A stretch of DNA of 64,000 nucleotides from VMCP01 sp964527775 (GTDB taxonomy: Bacteria > Bacteroidota > Bacteroidia > NS11-12g > UBA955). Every line of letters begins with the position of its first letter. The stretch's first letter is position 1. The stretch is from the NCBI GenBank assembly GCA_964527775.1, contig CAZGQS010000002.1, forward strand, positions 117,186-181,185, in the 5' to 3' direction. Under the pieces are notes generated by a model, which was not told the origin of the DNA, did no database searches, and saw only the letters and a program-made list of their open reading frames with translations. The position numbers and the translations under genes were made by a program. This document shows, one piece after another, positions 50,101 through 58,698 of this stretch.

Positions 50101-50941
50101 GGAGTTGAGTGCTTCTTATTCTGAAATCAGAAACGATTTTGGTTTGTATCAAATCAACCAAGGTTATCCAGTAACCTACATCACTTACCGTAACATTGAC
50201 TTCGCTACCATCACTGGTTTCAGAGGTAATTTCAGTATCAGAGATATTGGACCTTTGAGCTTGTCAGCGAGTTACATGTTGCAATTTGCTGATGGTACTG
50301 GTTCTAATATTAGTTCTCAAGCAACTTTGATTGCGAGTAATCAACCAAACTTAAGAAACGTCATTCCTTTGGGTGAATTAGACATTCGTCATAACTTGAA
50401 GGTGAGTGCCACTTGGGAATGGGGCGGAGGAAGAGACTTGAACAAAAAGAATTTGTATAAAGGCCCAGTGGTATTTGGAAAAGAGATCTTCAAGTTTACT
50501 AGCTTTAACTTGATTGGAAATACATACAGCGGTGGTCCTTACACACCAACCAATCGTCCGGTGCAAATTGGAGCGGTTGACCGTGCTCAGATCAAAGGTG
50601 TTCCGTTTGGTGCGAGATTGCCTTGGCAGTATAACTTTGACATCAACATTTCAAAAGCGTTTCAGTTGAACCGCGGAGATGCGAAGAATCCTTTGAGATT
50701 TACGGCATTCTTGTGGGTGAACAACGTGTTGAACACATGGAATGTTTTGGGTGTGTTCCCTTACACGGGTCAACCCAACGACGATGGATTCTTGACTTCA
50801 CCTCAAGGGCAATTGTTGATCAAAACTCAAATTGACGCTCAGTCATACACTGATTTGTATCGTTTGTTGTTAAATTCTCAAACGGGTAACTGGAATGCTC
50901 CAAGAACCATTCGTTTGGGTGTGCGTTTTAGCTTGAATTAA
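47189..50941 (+). CDS. TonB-dependent receptor with N-terminal carboxypeptidase-regulatory-like domain
   Basis: 1250 residues from the ATG at 47189, which starts a signal peptide (KLLLFSVLLMGFTTAFGQ). An Ig-like CarboxypepD_reg domain follows (VKTQDGDGKSLSGVEVKMFLN ... PGSYRVEISKNGFSTQTF), then a plug domain (SVRGTRADGNGTFVDGMR, IGGIPAMYGDLTGGAFSYTS), then a long barrel ending RTIRLGVRFSLN. The barrel has repeated aromatic strands and long extracellular loops. No SusD gene is adjacent; instead a secreted protein and a PorV-like barrel follow. It may import a ligand or serve as an export-linked surface barrel. The unit ends at the terminator at 56025. Confidence 0.92.
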   Translation: MMKDKLLKLLLFSVLLMGFTTAFGQTNYADFRVKTQDGDGKSLSGVEVKMFLNDIEKASDTTDSDGNAIFQTLNPGSYRVEISKNGFSTQTFKDVELTGGLNEPLKVSMTTSMSVVNIVTRSKGSVIQLEKNEANVSGKAMINSGRRGIGALTATNSAIIESRQGISVRGTRADGNGTFVDGMRVIGGGAVPNLGVDQLSVNIGGIPAMYGDLTGGAFSYTSKSATEKFITIFEGITSSGLDPYGYNTVEGFVSGPLWVQRKKNLSGKTESLVKLGFTLNGNVGYYADPSPTRTGVYVLKEEKLADIEKNPLVFTPNGFVHAASYLKESDFDLLAARPTSQQYNGNFIGKLEFNPNKYINLTGFASYFYGGGRNATNAIMNYNENGTSDNHTFRSYLQFRQEFKVNKESTIKNAFYTIRAEYQNAWSTNQHQQHGRNFFDYGYIGEFKSYPTEFFAYSNYDAQQNPNKEPRVVQDQNGNIVQLRNYWEHVGYTDTLLTFRRSELNPVRANYTQNVFDFYQDRGFNLTNPLQVLMGQGLLNGYQPNNVYSLWATPGTSVGGWGKSSTEKYSLFALGQMQVKPKTVGGRERTPHDLQAGFYYEQNINRGYSLNANGLWILMGQLMNKHITELDVNNPILSYDENGVFTDTVRYNRLVNYAEQSHFDRSFRNRLISQGGRDVYGNLVNEQTFINVNSYKPGDFDIKDFNANELLNNGNGYVNYFGYDHLGNIVRGKPSINQFLNDPDRRTIGAFQPIYIAAWLQDQFQFKDLIFRVGLRMERYDANQIVLKDPYSLYPIRTAAEVSNINGLTIDHPTNISEDAYVYVNDMQSPTKIIGYREGDRWYNSDGSELKNPELLANQTSNGRIAPYLVDYNKQEVTDKTFVDYTPAVNLLPRIWFSFPLEPRKKTFYVSYDILAQRPNAGASFVTIDDIYYLRFRQGSTLANGSLNSRLKTDYEVGYKQIFGRKGDKGLELSASYSEIRNDFGLYQINQGYPVTYITYRNIDFATITGFRGNFSIRDIGPLSLSASYMLQFADGTGSNISSQATLIASNQPNLRNVIPLGELDIRHNLKVSATWEWGGGRDLNKKNLYKGPVVFGKEIFKFTSFNLIGNTYSGGPYTPTNRPVQIGAVDRAQIKGVPFGARLPWQYNFDINISKAFQLNRGDAKNPLRFTAFLWVNNVLNTWNVLGVFPYTGQPNDDGFLTSPQGQLLIKTQIDAQSYTDLYRLLLNSQTGNWNAPRTIRLGVRFSLN

Positions 50942-50964
50942 TATTTGGAAAGGGAAATTAGAAA

Positions 50965-53900
50965 ATGAAAAAATTTGGAATTATAGCATTAGGATTTGCG
51001 ATTGCTTCGCAGGTGTTGGCTAGACCAATTGAAAACATCAATGGTCGCACTACACTAAAAGTGAGCAAACGCGCCGGTTCATTGGCGAACACGTGTGAGC
51101 CTGCTTCGCAGTCGGCTGACTTAGATATCAATAACGTTCGTACAAAATTGTTGAACGGTGGAGATATGTGGTGGGATTTGAACAATCCAAAATACGAGGT
51201 ACCAAAAGTGAACGATCCAAACGCAGTAAGAAAACACTCTTTATTTTCTGGTGCTATTTGGATTGGTGGTAAAGACAATGGTGGTAATTTAAAGTTAGCA
51301 GCAATGACTTACCGTCAGTTTGGATCTGATTTTTGGCCAGGACCATTAGATACTACCACAGCTTCTACTGACCCATTGCGTTGTAAATCATACGACCGTA
51401 TGTGGAAAGTAACTCGTGATGAATTGGAAGACTTTGAGAATTCAAAGTATACTAATATCAGTGCTGGAATCAGAGAATGGCCCGGTGGAAGCGACCGTTC
51501 CGTTAAGTTGGGAGCTGAGTCTGATTATTTGGCGCCGTATAAAGTCGTAAATAATGACGGAGTTTACAATCCTTTTGATGGAGAACACCCCGTATTGGAC
51601 GAGCGCAGACCTGCAATTGAAAATGGTGTTGATAGACAACCTGATATGTTTATCTGGTGGGTTTATAACGATAAAGGTAACGTTCACTCTGAATCAACCG
51701 GTCAACCTATTGGTATAGAATGTCAAACCACAGCGTTTGCTTTCGCAACCAACGATGAGGTAAATAATATGACTTTTTATTCAACTAAAATCATTAACCG
51801 TGGATTCACCACTGTGAATGATTGTTACATGGGACAATGGGTAGACGCCGATTTAGGTAACTACGCAGATGACTATGTTGGTTGTGACGTAGGAAGATCA
51901 TTGGGTTATTGCTTCAATGGAGACGATGATGATGAAGGAGTTTTAGGCTACGGTTTAAATCCTCCAACCATAGGTGTAGATTATTTCGAAGGTCCAACGG
52001 ATACTGCTGGTAACCAAATGGGAATGAGTCACTTTATGTACTACAATAACAACTCAGATCCCGTATCTGGTAACCCTGATAGAGGAAATCCTAATAGTTT
52101 CTATAATTTCTTGAGAGGTAAATGGAAGCAAGGACAGAATGTGACTTTTGGTGGTAATGGTTTTGGTGGAACTCGTCAGACAAATTATATGTTCTCTGGT
52201 GGAACCGATCCAGATTTCCCCGGTGAATGTTGGGATGAGAAGAGCGCGGGTAACCGTCCTGCTGACCGTCGTTTCTTGCAATCTACTGGTCCATTTATTT
52301 TGCGTCCAGGACAGGTTCAAAGAATCACCGTTGGCGTTGTATGGGCTAGAACTACGAGTGGTGGAGCTGGTGCCCCTTGTCAAGGTGCTGCAGGTTCGTT
52401 GCAGTTGTTAAAACTGGCATCAGATAAAGCACAAACGTTGTTTAACAACAATTTCAAAATTTTGGATGGTCCTAACGCACCTGATATTGAGATTCAGGAG
52501 CTACACGAAGAATTGGTTTTGAAATTTTTGAATACCAATTCAGATAAAGTTGAGAACTACACTGAGAAATATAAGGATGCAAACAACAAAGAATTGACCT
52601 ATAAATTTGAAGGTTATTTGGTTTATCAGTTGAAAGATGCAACGGTGAATACCGGTGACTTAGATAATATTGATAAGGCACGTTTGTTGTTCCAGTGTGA
52701 TATGAAGAACAATCGAGGACAAATCATCAACAAGGTATTCGATCCCAAGTTATCACAAATGGTTCCAGTTGAGAAAGTGGATGGTTCTGATAAAGGTGTA
52801 CAACACTCGTTTAGTATCAAGAATGATTTGTTTGCGACTAACGCGAATACCTCATTGATTGACTTTAGAAACTACTATTACATGGTATTGAGTTATGCAA
52901 TTTTGTCAGATGATACCTTGCAAATTGATCCTAACCAATTCCTTGCTGGTAGAAGAAATATCAAAGTATATCGTGCCACCCCTCATGCTACAGAACCAGA
53001 AAACTTTGGTACTGAATTGCAAAGTTCATACGGTTCAGGTCCAAGTTTGACTAGAATCAGTGGACGTGGAAATGGTGGAATGTCTTTGGAGTTTACTGAG
53101 GAAACAGTTTCAGATATATTGAGAACTGGATTTTCTGCTAAGCCTAAGTATGTTGGTGGTGCAGGACCTGTGAATATTAAGGTTATTGACCCATTAAAAG
53201 TGCCAAATGCTAAGTTTGAATTGGTATTGAAAGAGCGTACACCTTCAAACAATACAGGTTTGCGTGATTCAATGACTAGAAATACCGGTTGGTTCTTAGT
53301 CAAGAGAGATAGTGTAAATGGCAATGATACTATCTTCTCAGATACTACTATTGGCATTCGTTTTGAAACTATTCAAGGTCGCCCGGGTAAGAACAATGCG
53401 ACAAAACAGACCTTGGCTGATTGGGGTTTGAGTGTTGAAATTAATCAAGTTTATAATCCAGCGGAAAATGCAACTGCAGATCCGACCAACTCTTTTATTA
53501 ATTGGGATGTAAAATGGGCTGACAATGGCAAACAGTGGTTAACGGCTGTTGTTGATAATGATGCATCGCAAGGTTTTAATAACTGGATTCGTTCGGGTAA
53601 TGCTGGTAGAGGTGCAACTTTTAATGGCTACACTTCTGATTTCTTGGCTTCTGATGGAAATCCTTTAGATCCAGGGCAAGCCTACGAGCGTATTTGGAAT
53701 GGTAGAATTGCTCCTTATGGACTTACAGCTAGAGAAAAGTACAGTGCTACTACCGGTCAAAATACTTATGGTTTTGCTTGGAGTGGAAACACTACTTGGT
53801 TGCAGAATCCATTGGCTGAGTTGAATAGCTTCCAATTGGTAATTACTCCTGATAAGTCAAAATGGACTCGTGCAGTAGTAATGGAGATGGCTGATGATGA

Positions 53901-54858
53901 GGTTAAGAGCGGAACTGAAGGCAACATGTCTAAGTTCAATATGCGTTGGGGTACTTCTAAAGACCAAAACTTTGCCGATGAAGCTGGAAGTCAAGGTTTG
54001 AGTTGGTTCCCTGGTTATGCTATTAACCTTGAGACCGGCGAACGTTTAAATATTGGTTTTGGTGAAGATAGTTACTTGCCTGGAGAGAATGGCCGTGATA
54101 TGATCTGGAATCCAACATCAACGGTTTACAATGACAATGGTAATTATCCTGCAGTAGGTGGTAAACATTTCATTTATATTTTTGGTGCGGGTAGACATGG
54201 TATTACTCGTAACGTAATTGGTGAAAGATATTACGGTCCAGAAGATACTTACTTTGATCGTTTCCGTAAAGGATTACAGTCTACTACCGCCGGTGGTAAC
54301 CCTGTAAATACTGAAAAGGTTCGTTTATTGTCTCAAGTAAACTGGGTAATTCCTACTTATTTGGCACCTGGTTTTACCATGAAAGACGGTATTCCTCCAA
54401 CAGAAGTTACTATTAATGTAAGAGTTTCAAAGGCTTACACTACCTTTAATACGGGTGATACCAGAAACAACGACCGTCCTATGTACGAATTCGATGGTGC
54501 TGAAATAGCGCCAAAAGTTTCAGATAAGATTGGAACTAAGAATTTGGATATGGTGAACGTTGTACCTAACCCTTACAGAGGTTATAGTAAATACGAGAAC
54601 AGTCCAATTGATTCACGTGTGAAGATTACCAATCTTCCTCCAGAGTGCACCATCACTATTTTTGATATGGCGGGTAATACTATTCGTAAGATTAAAAAAG
54701 CTGATGAGAGTACTTATTTTGAATGGGATTTGAAGAATCAGAATAACGTACCTATTGCGAGCGGTCTGTATTTGATACACGTTAAAGCGCCTCGTTTAGG
54801 TGAAAAAGTAGTTCGTTGGTACGGTATTATGCATGCCATTGACTTGGATTCGTATTAA
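50965..54858 (+). CDS. Large secreted surface protein with T9SS type-A-like C-terminal domain
   Basis: 1297 residues with a signal peptide (FGIIALGFAIASQVLARP). The middle has no recognised catalytic motif; it is Asp/Asn/Gly-rich with segments such as MFIWWVYNDKGN, FMYYNNNSDPVSGNPDRGNP and LRPGQVQRITVGVVW. The last 95 residues (VVPNPYRGYSKYEN, VKITNLPPECTITIFDMAGNTIRKI, FEWDLKNQNNVPIASGLYLIHVKA) follow the pattern of the T9SS type A sorting domain. Export across the outer membrane by T9SS is therefore likely. It sits between a TonB-dependent receptor and a PorV-like protein in one operon. Function unknown. Confidence 0.8.
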   Translation: MKKFGIIALGFAIASQVLARPIENINGRTTLKVSKRAGSLANTCEPASQSADLDINNVRTKLLNGGDMWWDLNNPKYEVPKVNDPNAVRKHSLFSGAIWIGGKDNGGNLKLAAMTYRQFGSDFWPGPLDTTTASTDPLRCKSYDRMWKVTRDELEDFENSKYTNISAGIREWPGGSDRSVKLGAESDYLAPYKVVNNDGVYNPFDGEHPVLDERRPAIENGVDRQPDMFIWWVYNDKGNVHSESTGQPIGIECQTTAFAFATNDEVNNMTFYSTKIINRGFTTVNDCYMGQWVDADLGNYADDYVGCDVGRSLGYCFNGDDDDEGVLGYGLNPPTIGVDYFEGPTDTAGNQMGMSHFMYYNNNSDPVSGNPDRGNPNSFYNFLRGKWKQGQNVTFGGNGFGGTRQTNYMFSGGTDPDFPGECWDEKSAGNRPADRRFLQSTGPFILRPGQVQRITVGVVWARTTSGGAGAPCQGAAGSLQLLKLASDKAQTLFNNNFKILDGPNAPDIEIQELHEELVLKFLNTNSDKVENYTEKYKDANNKELTYKFEGYLVYQLKDATVNTGDLDNIDKARLLFQCDMKNNRGQIINKVFDPKLSQMVPVEKVDGSDKGVQHSFSIKNDLFATNANTSLIDFRNYYYMVLSYAILSDDTLQIDPNQFLAGRRNIKVYRATPHATEPENFGTELQSSYGSGPSLTRISGRGNGGMSLEFTEETVSDILRTGFSAKPKYVGGAGPVNIKVIDPLKVPNAKFELVLKERTPSNNTGLRDSMTRNTGWFLVKRDSVNGNDTIFSDTTIGIRFETIQGRPGKNNATKQTLADWGLSVEINQVYNPAENATADPTNSFINWDVKWADNGKQWLTAVVDNDASQGFNNWIRSGNAGRGATFNGYTSDFLASDGNPLDPGQAYERIWNGRIAPYGLTAREKYSATTGQNTYGFAWSGNTTWLQNPLAELNSFQLVITPDKSKWTRAVVMEMADDEVKSGTEGNMSKFNMRWGTSKDQNFADEAGSQGLSWFPGYAINLETGERLNIGFGEDSYLPGENGRDMIWNPTSTVYNDNGNYPAVGGKHFIYIFGAGRHGITRNVIGERYYGPEDTYFDRFRKGLQSTTAGGNPVNTEKVRLLSQVNWVIPTYLAPGFTMKDGIPPTEVTINVRVSKAYTTFNTGDTRNNDRPMYEFDGAEIAPKVSDKIGTKNLDMVNVVPNPYRGYSKYENSPIDSRVKITNLPPECTITIFDMAGNTIRKIKKADESTYFEWDLKNQNNVPIASGLYLIHVKAPRLGEKVVRWYGIMHAIDLDSY

Positions 54859-54885
54859 TAGTTTTAAAGATTAAGATTGATAAAA

Positions 54886-56001
54886 ATGAAATTTAACAAA
54901 ACACATATAAAGTCTGGTTTTTCTGCCCTTTGTTTGGGATTGATGGCTACTTCAGCTTTTGCTGGAAACCCTGAAAGACAAGGACAAGCAGGAGCAATGC
55001 AATTGACTATTAATGGTTGGGCACGTTCTGGTGGTTTAGGTTGGTCTGGTGCAGGTGGAGTTAGAGGTTCAGAAGCTATGTTCATGAACGTGGGTGGTTT
55101 GGATCGTATGACCAACAAGACAGAACTGGTTTTTGCAAGAACAGAGTGGTTGATGGGTTCTGGAATAGGCATTAACAACCTTGGTTTTGCAGTGAAAATG
55201 GGAGAAGACGGAACGGCAGGGACTTTAGGGGTTCAAGTAATGCAGTTTGGTGTACAACCCATCCAAATAACAACCGAAGATAATCCTTACGGCGGAATAG
55301 GTACTTACCGAGTGAATATGACCAATATTGGTGTTTCATACGGAAAGAGCTTTAGTAATAGCATTTCGGCTGGTATTACTGCACGCATGGTTACTGAAGG
55401 AATTCCTGATGCTAGCGCTTCTGGTTTGGCCTTGGATGCTGGAGTTCAATATACCACCACCTTGTTTGCAAATGCATCGAAATTGAAAAGAAATGATTTC
55501 AAATTTGGTGTATCGGTAAAAAACATAGGCCCTGATATGAGCTACAGTGGAGACGGTTTGAGCTATAAAGCTACTTTGCAAAATGGAACTTTCGAGAAAA
55601 CGTTGCAAGTAAAAACCGACGTAGTTAAGTTGCCTGCATTATTGAATATTGCGGCTTCTTATGATTTGCGTTTAGATAAGGTGCAAGGTTTGTATGATAA
55701 TCGTTTGACCGTAGGCTTTGCTTTTACTAATCACTCCTTTACAACCAATCAAACGACCGTTTCCTTGGAATATGCATATAAAGATATGATCATGTTGAGA
55801 GGTGGGTATTGCTATCAAGAAGGTATTTTCAATGAAGAAACTCGTCCTTCAGCGTTTACCGGTCCCTTTGCTGGTTTAAGCTATGATTGGCATGGTAAAG
55901 ATGGTAATGTGGTTTCTTTAGATTATAATTATCGTGCAACTAATCCGTTTAATGGAGTTCATTCTTTTGGAATTCGTATTGGATTAGGATCGGAAGATTA
56001 A
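54886..56001 (+). CDS. PorV/PorQ family outer-membrane protein
   Basis: 371 residues from the ATG at 54886 (MKFNKTHIKSG). A signal peptide (SALCLGLMATSAFAG) precedes a FadL-like barrel typical of the PorV/PorQ family: GLGWSGAGGVRGSEAMFMNVGGL near the N-terminus, LTVGFAFTNHSFTTNQTTVSLEYAYKDMIMLRGGYCYQ and the end NGVHSFGIRIGLGSED. PorV shuttles T9SS cargo from the SprA translocon to the attachment complex. This paralogue, next to a T9SS-type cargo gene, may be a dedicated partner, which is inference. Confidence 0.82.
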   Translation: MKFNKTHIKSGFSALCLGLMATSAFAGNPERQGQAGAMQLTINGWARSGGLGWSGAGGVRGSEAMFMNVGGLDRMTNKTELVFARTEWLMGSGIGINNLGFAVKMGEDGTAGTLGVQVMQFGVQPIQITTEDNPYGGIGTYRVNMTNIGVSYGKSFSNSISAGITARMVTEGIPDASASGLALDAGVQYTTTLFANASKLKRNDFKFGVSVKNIGPDMSYSGDGLSYKATLQNGTFEKTLQVKTDVVKLPALLNIAASYDLRLDKVQGLYDNRLTVGFAFTNHSFTTNQTTVSLEYAYKDMIMLRGGYCYQEGIFNEETRPSAFTGPFAGLSYDWHGKDGNVVSLDYNYRATNPFNGVHSFGIRIGLGSED

Positions 56002-56024
56002 GATTTTTAATTATATTTGAATAT

Positions 56025-56062
56025 GTTGCATCAGCAGAGATTGTTGGTGCAACTTTTTTTTT
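56025..56062 (+). terminator. Strong intrinsic terminator after the PorV-like gene
   Basis: GTTGCATCA pairs with TGGTGCAAC (9 pairs, one G-T), loop of 11, followed by nine T residues. It ends the TonB receptor / secreted protein / PorV unit. Confidence 0.9.
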
Positions 56063-56092
56063 CAATAAACCTATAGAACTAAAAGATTTGTT

Positions 56093-56566
56093 ATGAGTGA
56101 CGTACAATATTTTACACGTGAAGGATTAGAGGCTTTAAAGGCTGAATTGAGCAATTTAAAGCACGTTGAGCGTCCTAGAATTATTCAAGCTATCGCTGAA
56201 GCAAGAGATAAGGGTGATTTGTCAGAGAACGCAGAATATGATGCTGCTAAAGAAGCTCAAGGTCACTTAGAAGATAAGATTGCTCAGATGGATCATTTAA
56301 TTGCCAATGCAAGGGTGATAGATAGTTCACAGTTGAATACGAATAAGGTGAGTATTTTATGTAAAGTAAAAGTTAAGAATCACAATGTTGGTAAAGAGGC
56401 TGTCTATCAGTTAGTATCAGAAACTGAAGCTAATTTGAAGGAGAATAAAATCTCTGTAAAAAGTGCTATTGGGTCTGGTCTACTAGGTAAGGCAAAAGGA
56501 GATATTGTAGAAATTCAAGTACCTGCGGGTATTGTGAAATTAGAAGTTTTAGACATCTCCATTTAA
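56093..56566 (+). CDS. greA: Transcription elongation factor GreA
   Basis: 157 residues. N-terminal coiled coil (YFTREGLEALKAELSNLKHVERPRIIQAIAEARDKGDLSENAEYDAAKEAQ) includes the acidic tip DLSENAEY that rescues backtracked polymerase; the C-terminal FKBP-like domain ends IVKLEVLDISI. It heads the plus-strand run greA, HIT, holB. Confidence 0.97.
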   Translation: MSDVQYFTREGLEALKAELSNLKHVERPRIIQAIAEARDKGDLSENAEYDAAKEAQGHLEDKIAQMDHLIANARVIDSSQLNTNKVSILCKVKVKNHNVGKEAVYQLVSETEANLKENKISVKSAIGSGLLGKAKGDIVEIQVPAGIVKLEVLDISI

Positions 56567-56575
56567 GGCTCGATT

Positions 56576-56968
56576 ATGAGTACCATCTTCTCAAAAATTG
56601 TTTCAGGTGAAATTCCCTGTCATAAAATCTATGAAGATGAATATCATCTTGCCTTTTTAGATATTATGCCTTTGGTCATGGGACATGTATTGTGCATTCC
56701 CAAAAAGGAGGTAGATTATATTTATGACTTATCTCCTTCTGAGTTAACTGCTTTGTGGGCATTTACGCAACCAGTTGCTAATGCTGTGAAACAGGCAATT
56801 TCTTGTAAAAGAGTAGGTGTAGCAGTTATTGGATTGGAGGTGCCACATGCCCATGTTCATTTGGTGCCTTTGAATGAAGTGGGGGATATCAACTTCACTC
56901 GTCCTAAATTGAAGCCGACCCCAGAGGAATTAAATCAGATAGCAGAAGAAATCAAACGCTTTCTATAA
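56576..56968 (+). CDS. HIT family hydrolase
   Basis: 130 residues. STIFSKIVSGEIPCHKIYEDE is the family's N-terminal motif and VPHAHVHLVPL is the His-x-His-x-His catalytic triad. It probably hydrolyses AMP-lysine, AMP-amidates or dinucleotide phosphates. It starts 9 bases after greA. Confidence 0.93.
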   Translation: MSTIFSKIVSGEIPCHKIYEDEYHLAFLDIMPLVMGHVLCIPKKEVDYIYDLSPSELTALWAFTQPVANAVKQAISCKRVGVAVIGLEVPHAHVHLVPLNEVGDINFTRPKLKPTPEELNQIAEEIKRFL

Positions 56969-56977
56969 GTTTATTCA

Positions 56978-58093
56978 TTGAAGTTTTCCCAAATCATAGG
57001 GCACAGAACTTTGAAAGATAAGTTGAGAGGCAATGTGATTGCTGGAAGAATTCCTCACGCCCAATTGTTTTTAGGGAAATCAGGACATGGAGGTTTGCCG
57101 TTGGCTGTTGCCTATGCCCAATTTATATCTTGTAATAATAGATTAGATCATGATTCATGCGGGGAGTGCAGTTCATGCCGAAAGTATGAAACGTTGACCC
57201 ACCCTGATTTACATTTTAGTTTTCCATTTTCATCTGATAAAGGTAAAATAGCTTCAGAAAATTTGGAGACTTGGCGAAAATCGTTTTTATCCAATCCGTA
57301 TATTGATTACAATTCTTGGATGAAAGATCTTGGCGCTGAGAAAAAACAAGGAAATATACCCATTGCAGAATGCAGAGACATTATCAAGAGTTTGTCTTTA
57401 ATGGCTTTTGAGTCAGAATATAAAGTGTTGATTTTGTGGCTTCCAGAGTTTCTGGGGGATGTGGGGAATACCTTGTTAAAAATTATTGAAGAGCCTCCAG
57501 TAAATACCCTTTTCTTATTGGTTGCAGAAAGTTCTGAGAAGGTTTTGGGGACTATATTGTCGCGTACTCAGTCAGTGAGAATTCCACCTATAGAAATGGG
57601 GGAGTTGAGAGATCATTTGTTGGCTGATTTTCAATTGAGTGAAGATCAATCAACTCGAATTGCGTTGATGGCAGATGGTGATTTTAGAGTGGCAATTGAT
57701 TTGATGCAAGGAGTTGAAAGTCCTTACTTTGAGATGTGGAGAAACTGGATGGGTATGTGTTACAGGGTTAAACCTGCTGAAGCAAATGCATGGACCGATG
57801 AGTTGGCTACATTAGGTAAAGAGGGGATTAAAGCGTTTTTGTCATACGGATTGGCCTTAATGCGATCTGTTTTAGTAGTAGCTCATGTGCCCGAATTAAA
57901 TACATGGACTGGTAGGGAGGGTGAGTTCGTGGAGAGCTTTAAAAAACTAAAATTTACGGTAGATCAAATTGATAAATTGGTTCAAGTCTTAGAACAATGT
58001 CTTTTTGAAGTGGAACGAAATGCTCATATGAAGGCACTTTTTACTGATGCTACCTTCAAAATAGCGAGAGTAATGCTCGATAAAAAAAATTAA
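56978..58093 (+). CDS. holB: DNA polymerase III delta-prime subunit
   Basis: 371 residues from a TTG at 56978, 9 bases after the HIT gene; no in-frame ATG fits the family start (FSQIIGHRTLKDKL). Recognised by IPHAQLFLGKSGHGGLPLAVAYAQFI, the zinc cysteines in CGECSSCRKYETLTHPD, LILWLPEFLGDVGNTLLKIIEEPP and LSRTQSVRIPP. The Walker A is degenerate (GKSGHGGLP), as in delta-prime, so it should not hydrolyse ATP. It is part of the clamp loader. Confidence 0.9.
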   Translation: MKFSQIIGHRTLKDKLRGNVIAGRIPHAQLFLGKSGHGGLPLAVAYAQFISCNNRLDHDSCGECSSCRKYETLTHPDLHFSFPFSSDKGKIASENLETWRKSFLSNPYIDYNSWMKDLGAEKKQGNIPIAECRDIIKSLSLMAFESEYKVLILWLPEFLGDVGNTLLKIIEEPPVNTLFLLVAESSEKVLGTILSRTQSVRIPPIEMGELRDHLLADFQLSEDQSTRIALMADGDFRVAIDLMQGVESPYFEMWRNWMGMCYRVKPAEANAWTDELATLGKEGIKAFLSYGLALMRSVLVVAHVPELNTWTGREGEFVESFKKLKFTVDQIDKLVQVLEQCLFEVERNAHMKALFTDATFKIARVMLDKKN

Positions 58094-58161
58094 TCAGCCT
58101 CAGACAACCTTGAGAAGTTTATGTGCATCTTAAGGGAAATTTGAGGAAATGAACTCATCAA

Positions 58162-58698
58162 ATGCCATTGAGTACGGAACAAGAACAAGAGCTGATCAAG
58201 AGATGTATCGATGGAGTATCATCGGCGCAAACACAGCTTTATCAATTGTTTTCAGCCAAACTATTTGCCATTTGTTGTCGGTACGCTTCCTCAGATGATC
58301 AGGCAAAAGACATGTTTCAAGAATCATTCATACGCATTTTTCAAAAGTTACCTGATTTCAGGTTTGAAGGCTCCTTTGAGGGATGGTTGAAGCGTATTAC
58401 AGTAAATCAATGCCTTGATGCCATTAGAAAAGATAAATCGAAACTTTTTGATGATTTAGAAGCTAATGAATCTGTAGAAGTTCAATTCAATACTGCAGCT
58501 GATCAACTTCAAGCAAATGATTTGCTTCTTTTATTGTCCAAACTTCCACTTGGGTATAGAACGGTTTTTAATTTGTATGCAATTGAAGGATTCTCCCATC
58601 AGGAGATTGCAGATACTTTGGGGATTTCTGAAAGTACAAGCAAAACACAACTTTTTAAGGCCAGAAAATGGCTCCAACAACGATTGAAGAATGACTAA
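58162..58698 (+). CDS. ECF-type RNA polymerase sigma factor
   Basis: 178 residues. Region 2: YASSDDQAKDMFQESFIRIFQKLPDFRFEGSFEGWLKRITVNQCLD. Region 4: LPLGYRTVFNLYAIEGFSHQEIADTLGISESTSKTQLFKARKWLQ, with the helix-turn-helix. It overlaps by 8 bases the next gene, whose product sits in the anti-sigma position. The regulon is unknown; the giant surface protein gene just downstream is an obvious candidate. No clear -7 box of the housekeeping type was found before it. Confidence 0.94.
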   Translation: MPLSTEQEQELIKRCIDGVSSAQTQLYQLFSAKLFAICCRYASSDDQAKDMFQESFIRIFQKLPDFRFEGSFEGWLKRITVNQCLDAIRKDKSKLFDDLEANESVEVQFNTAADQLQANDLLLLLSKLPLGYRTVFNLYAIEGFSHQEIADTLGISESTSKTQLFKARKWLQQRLKND

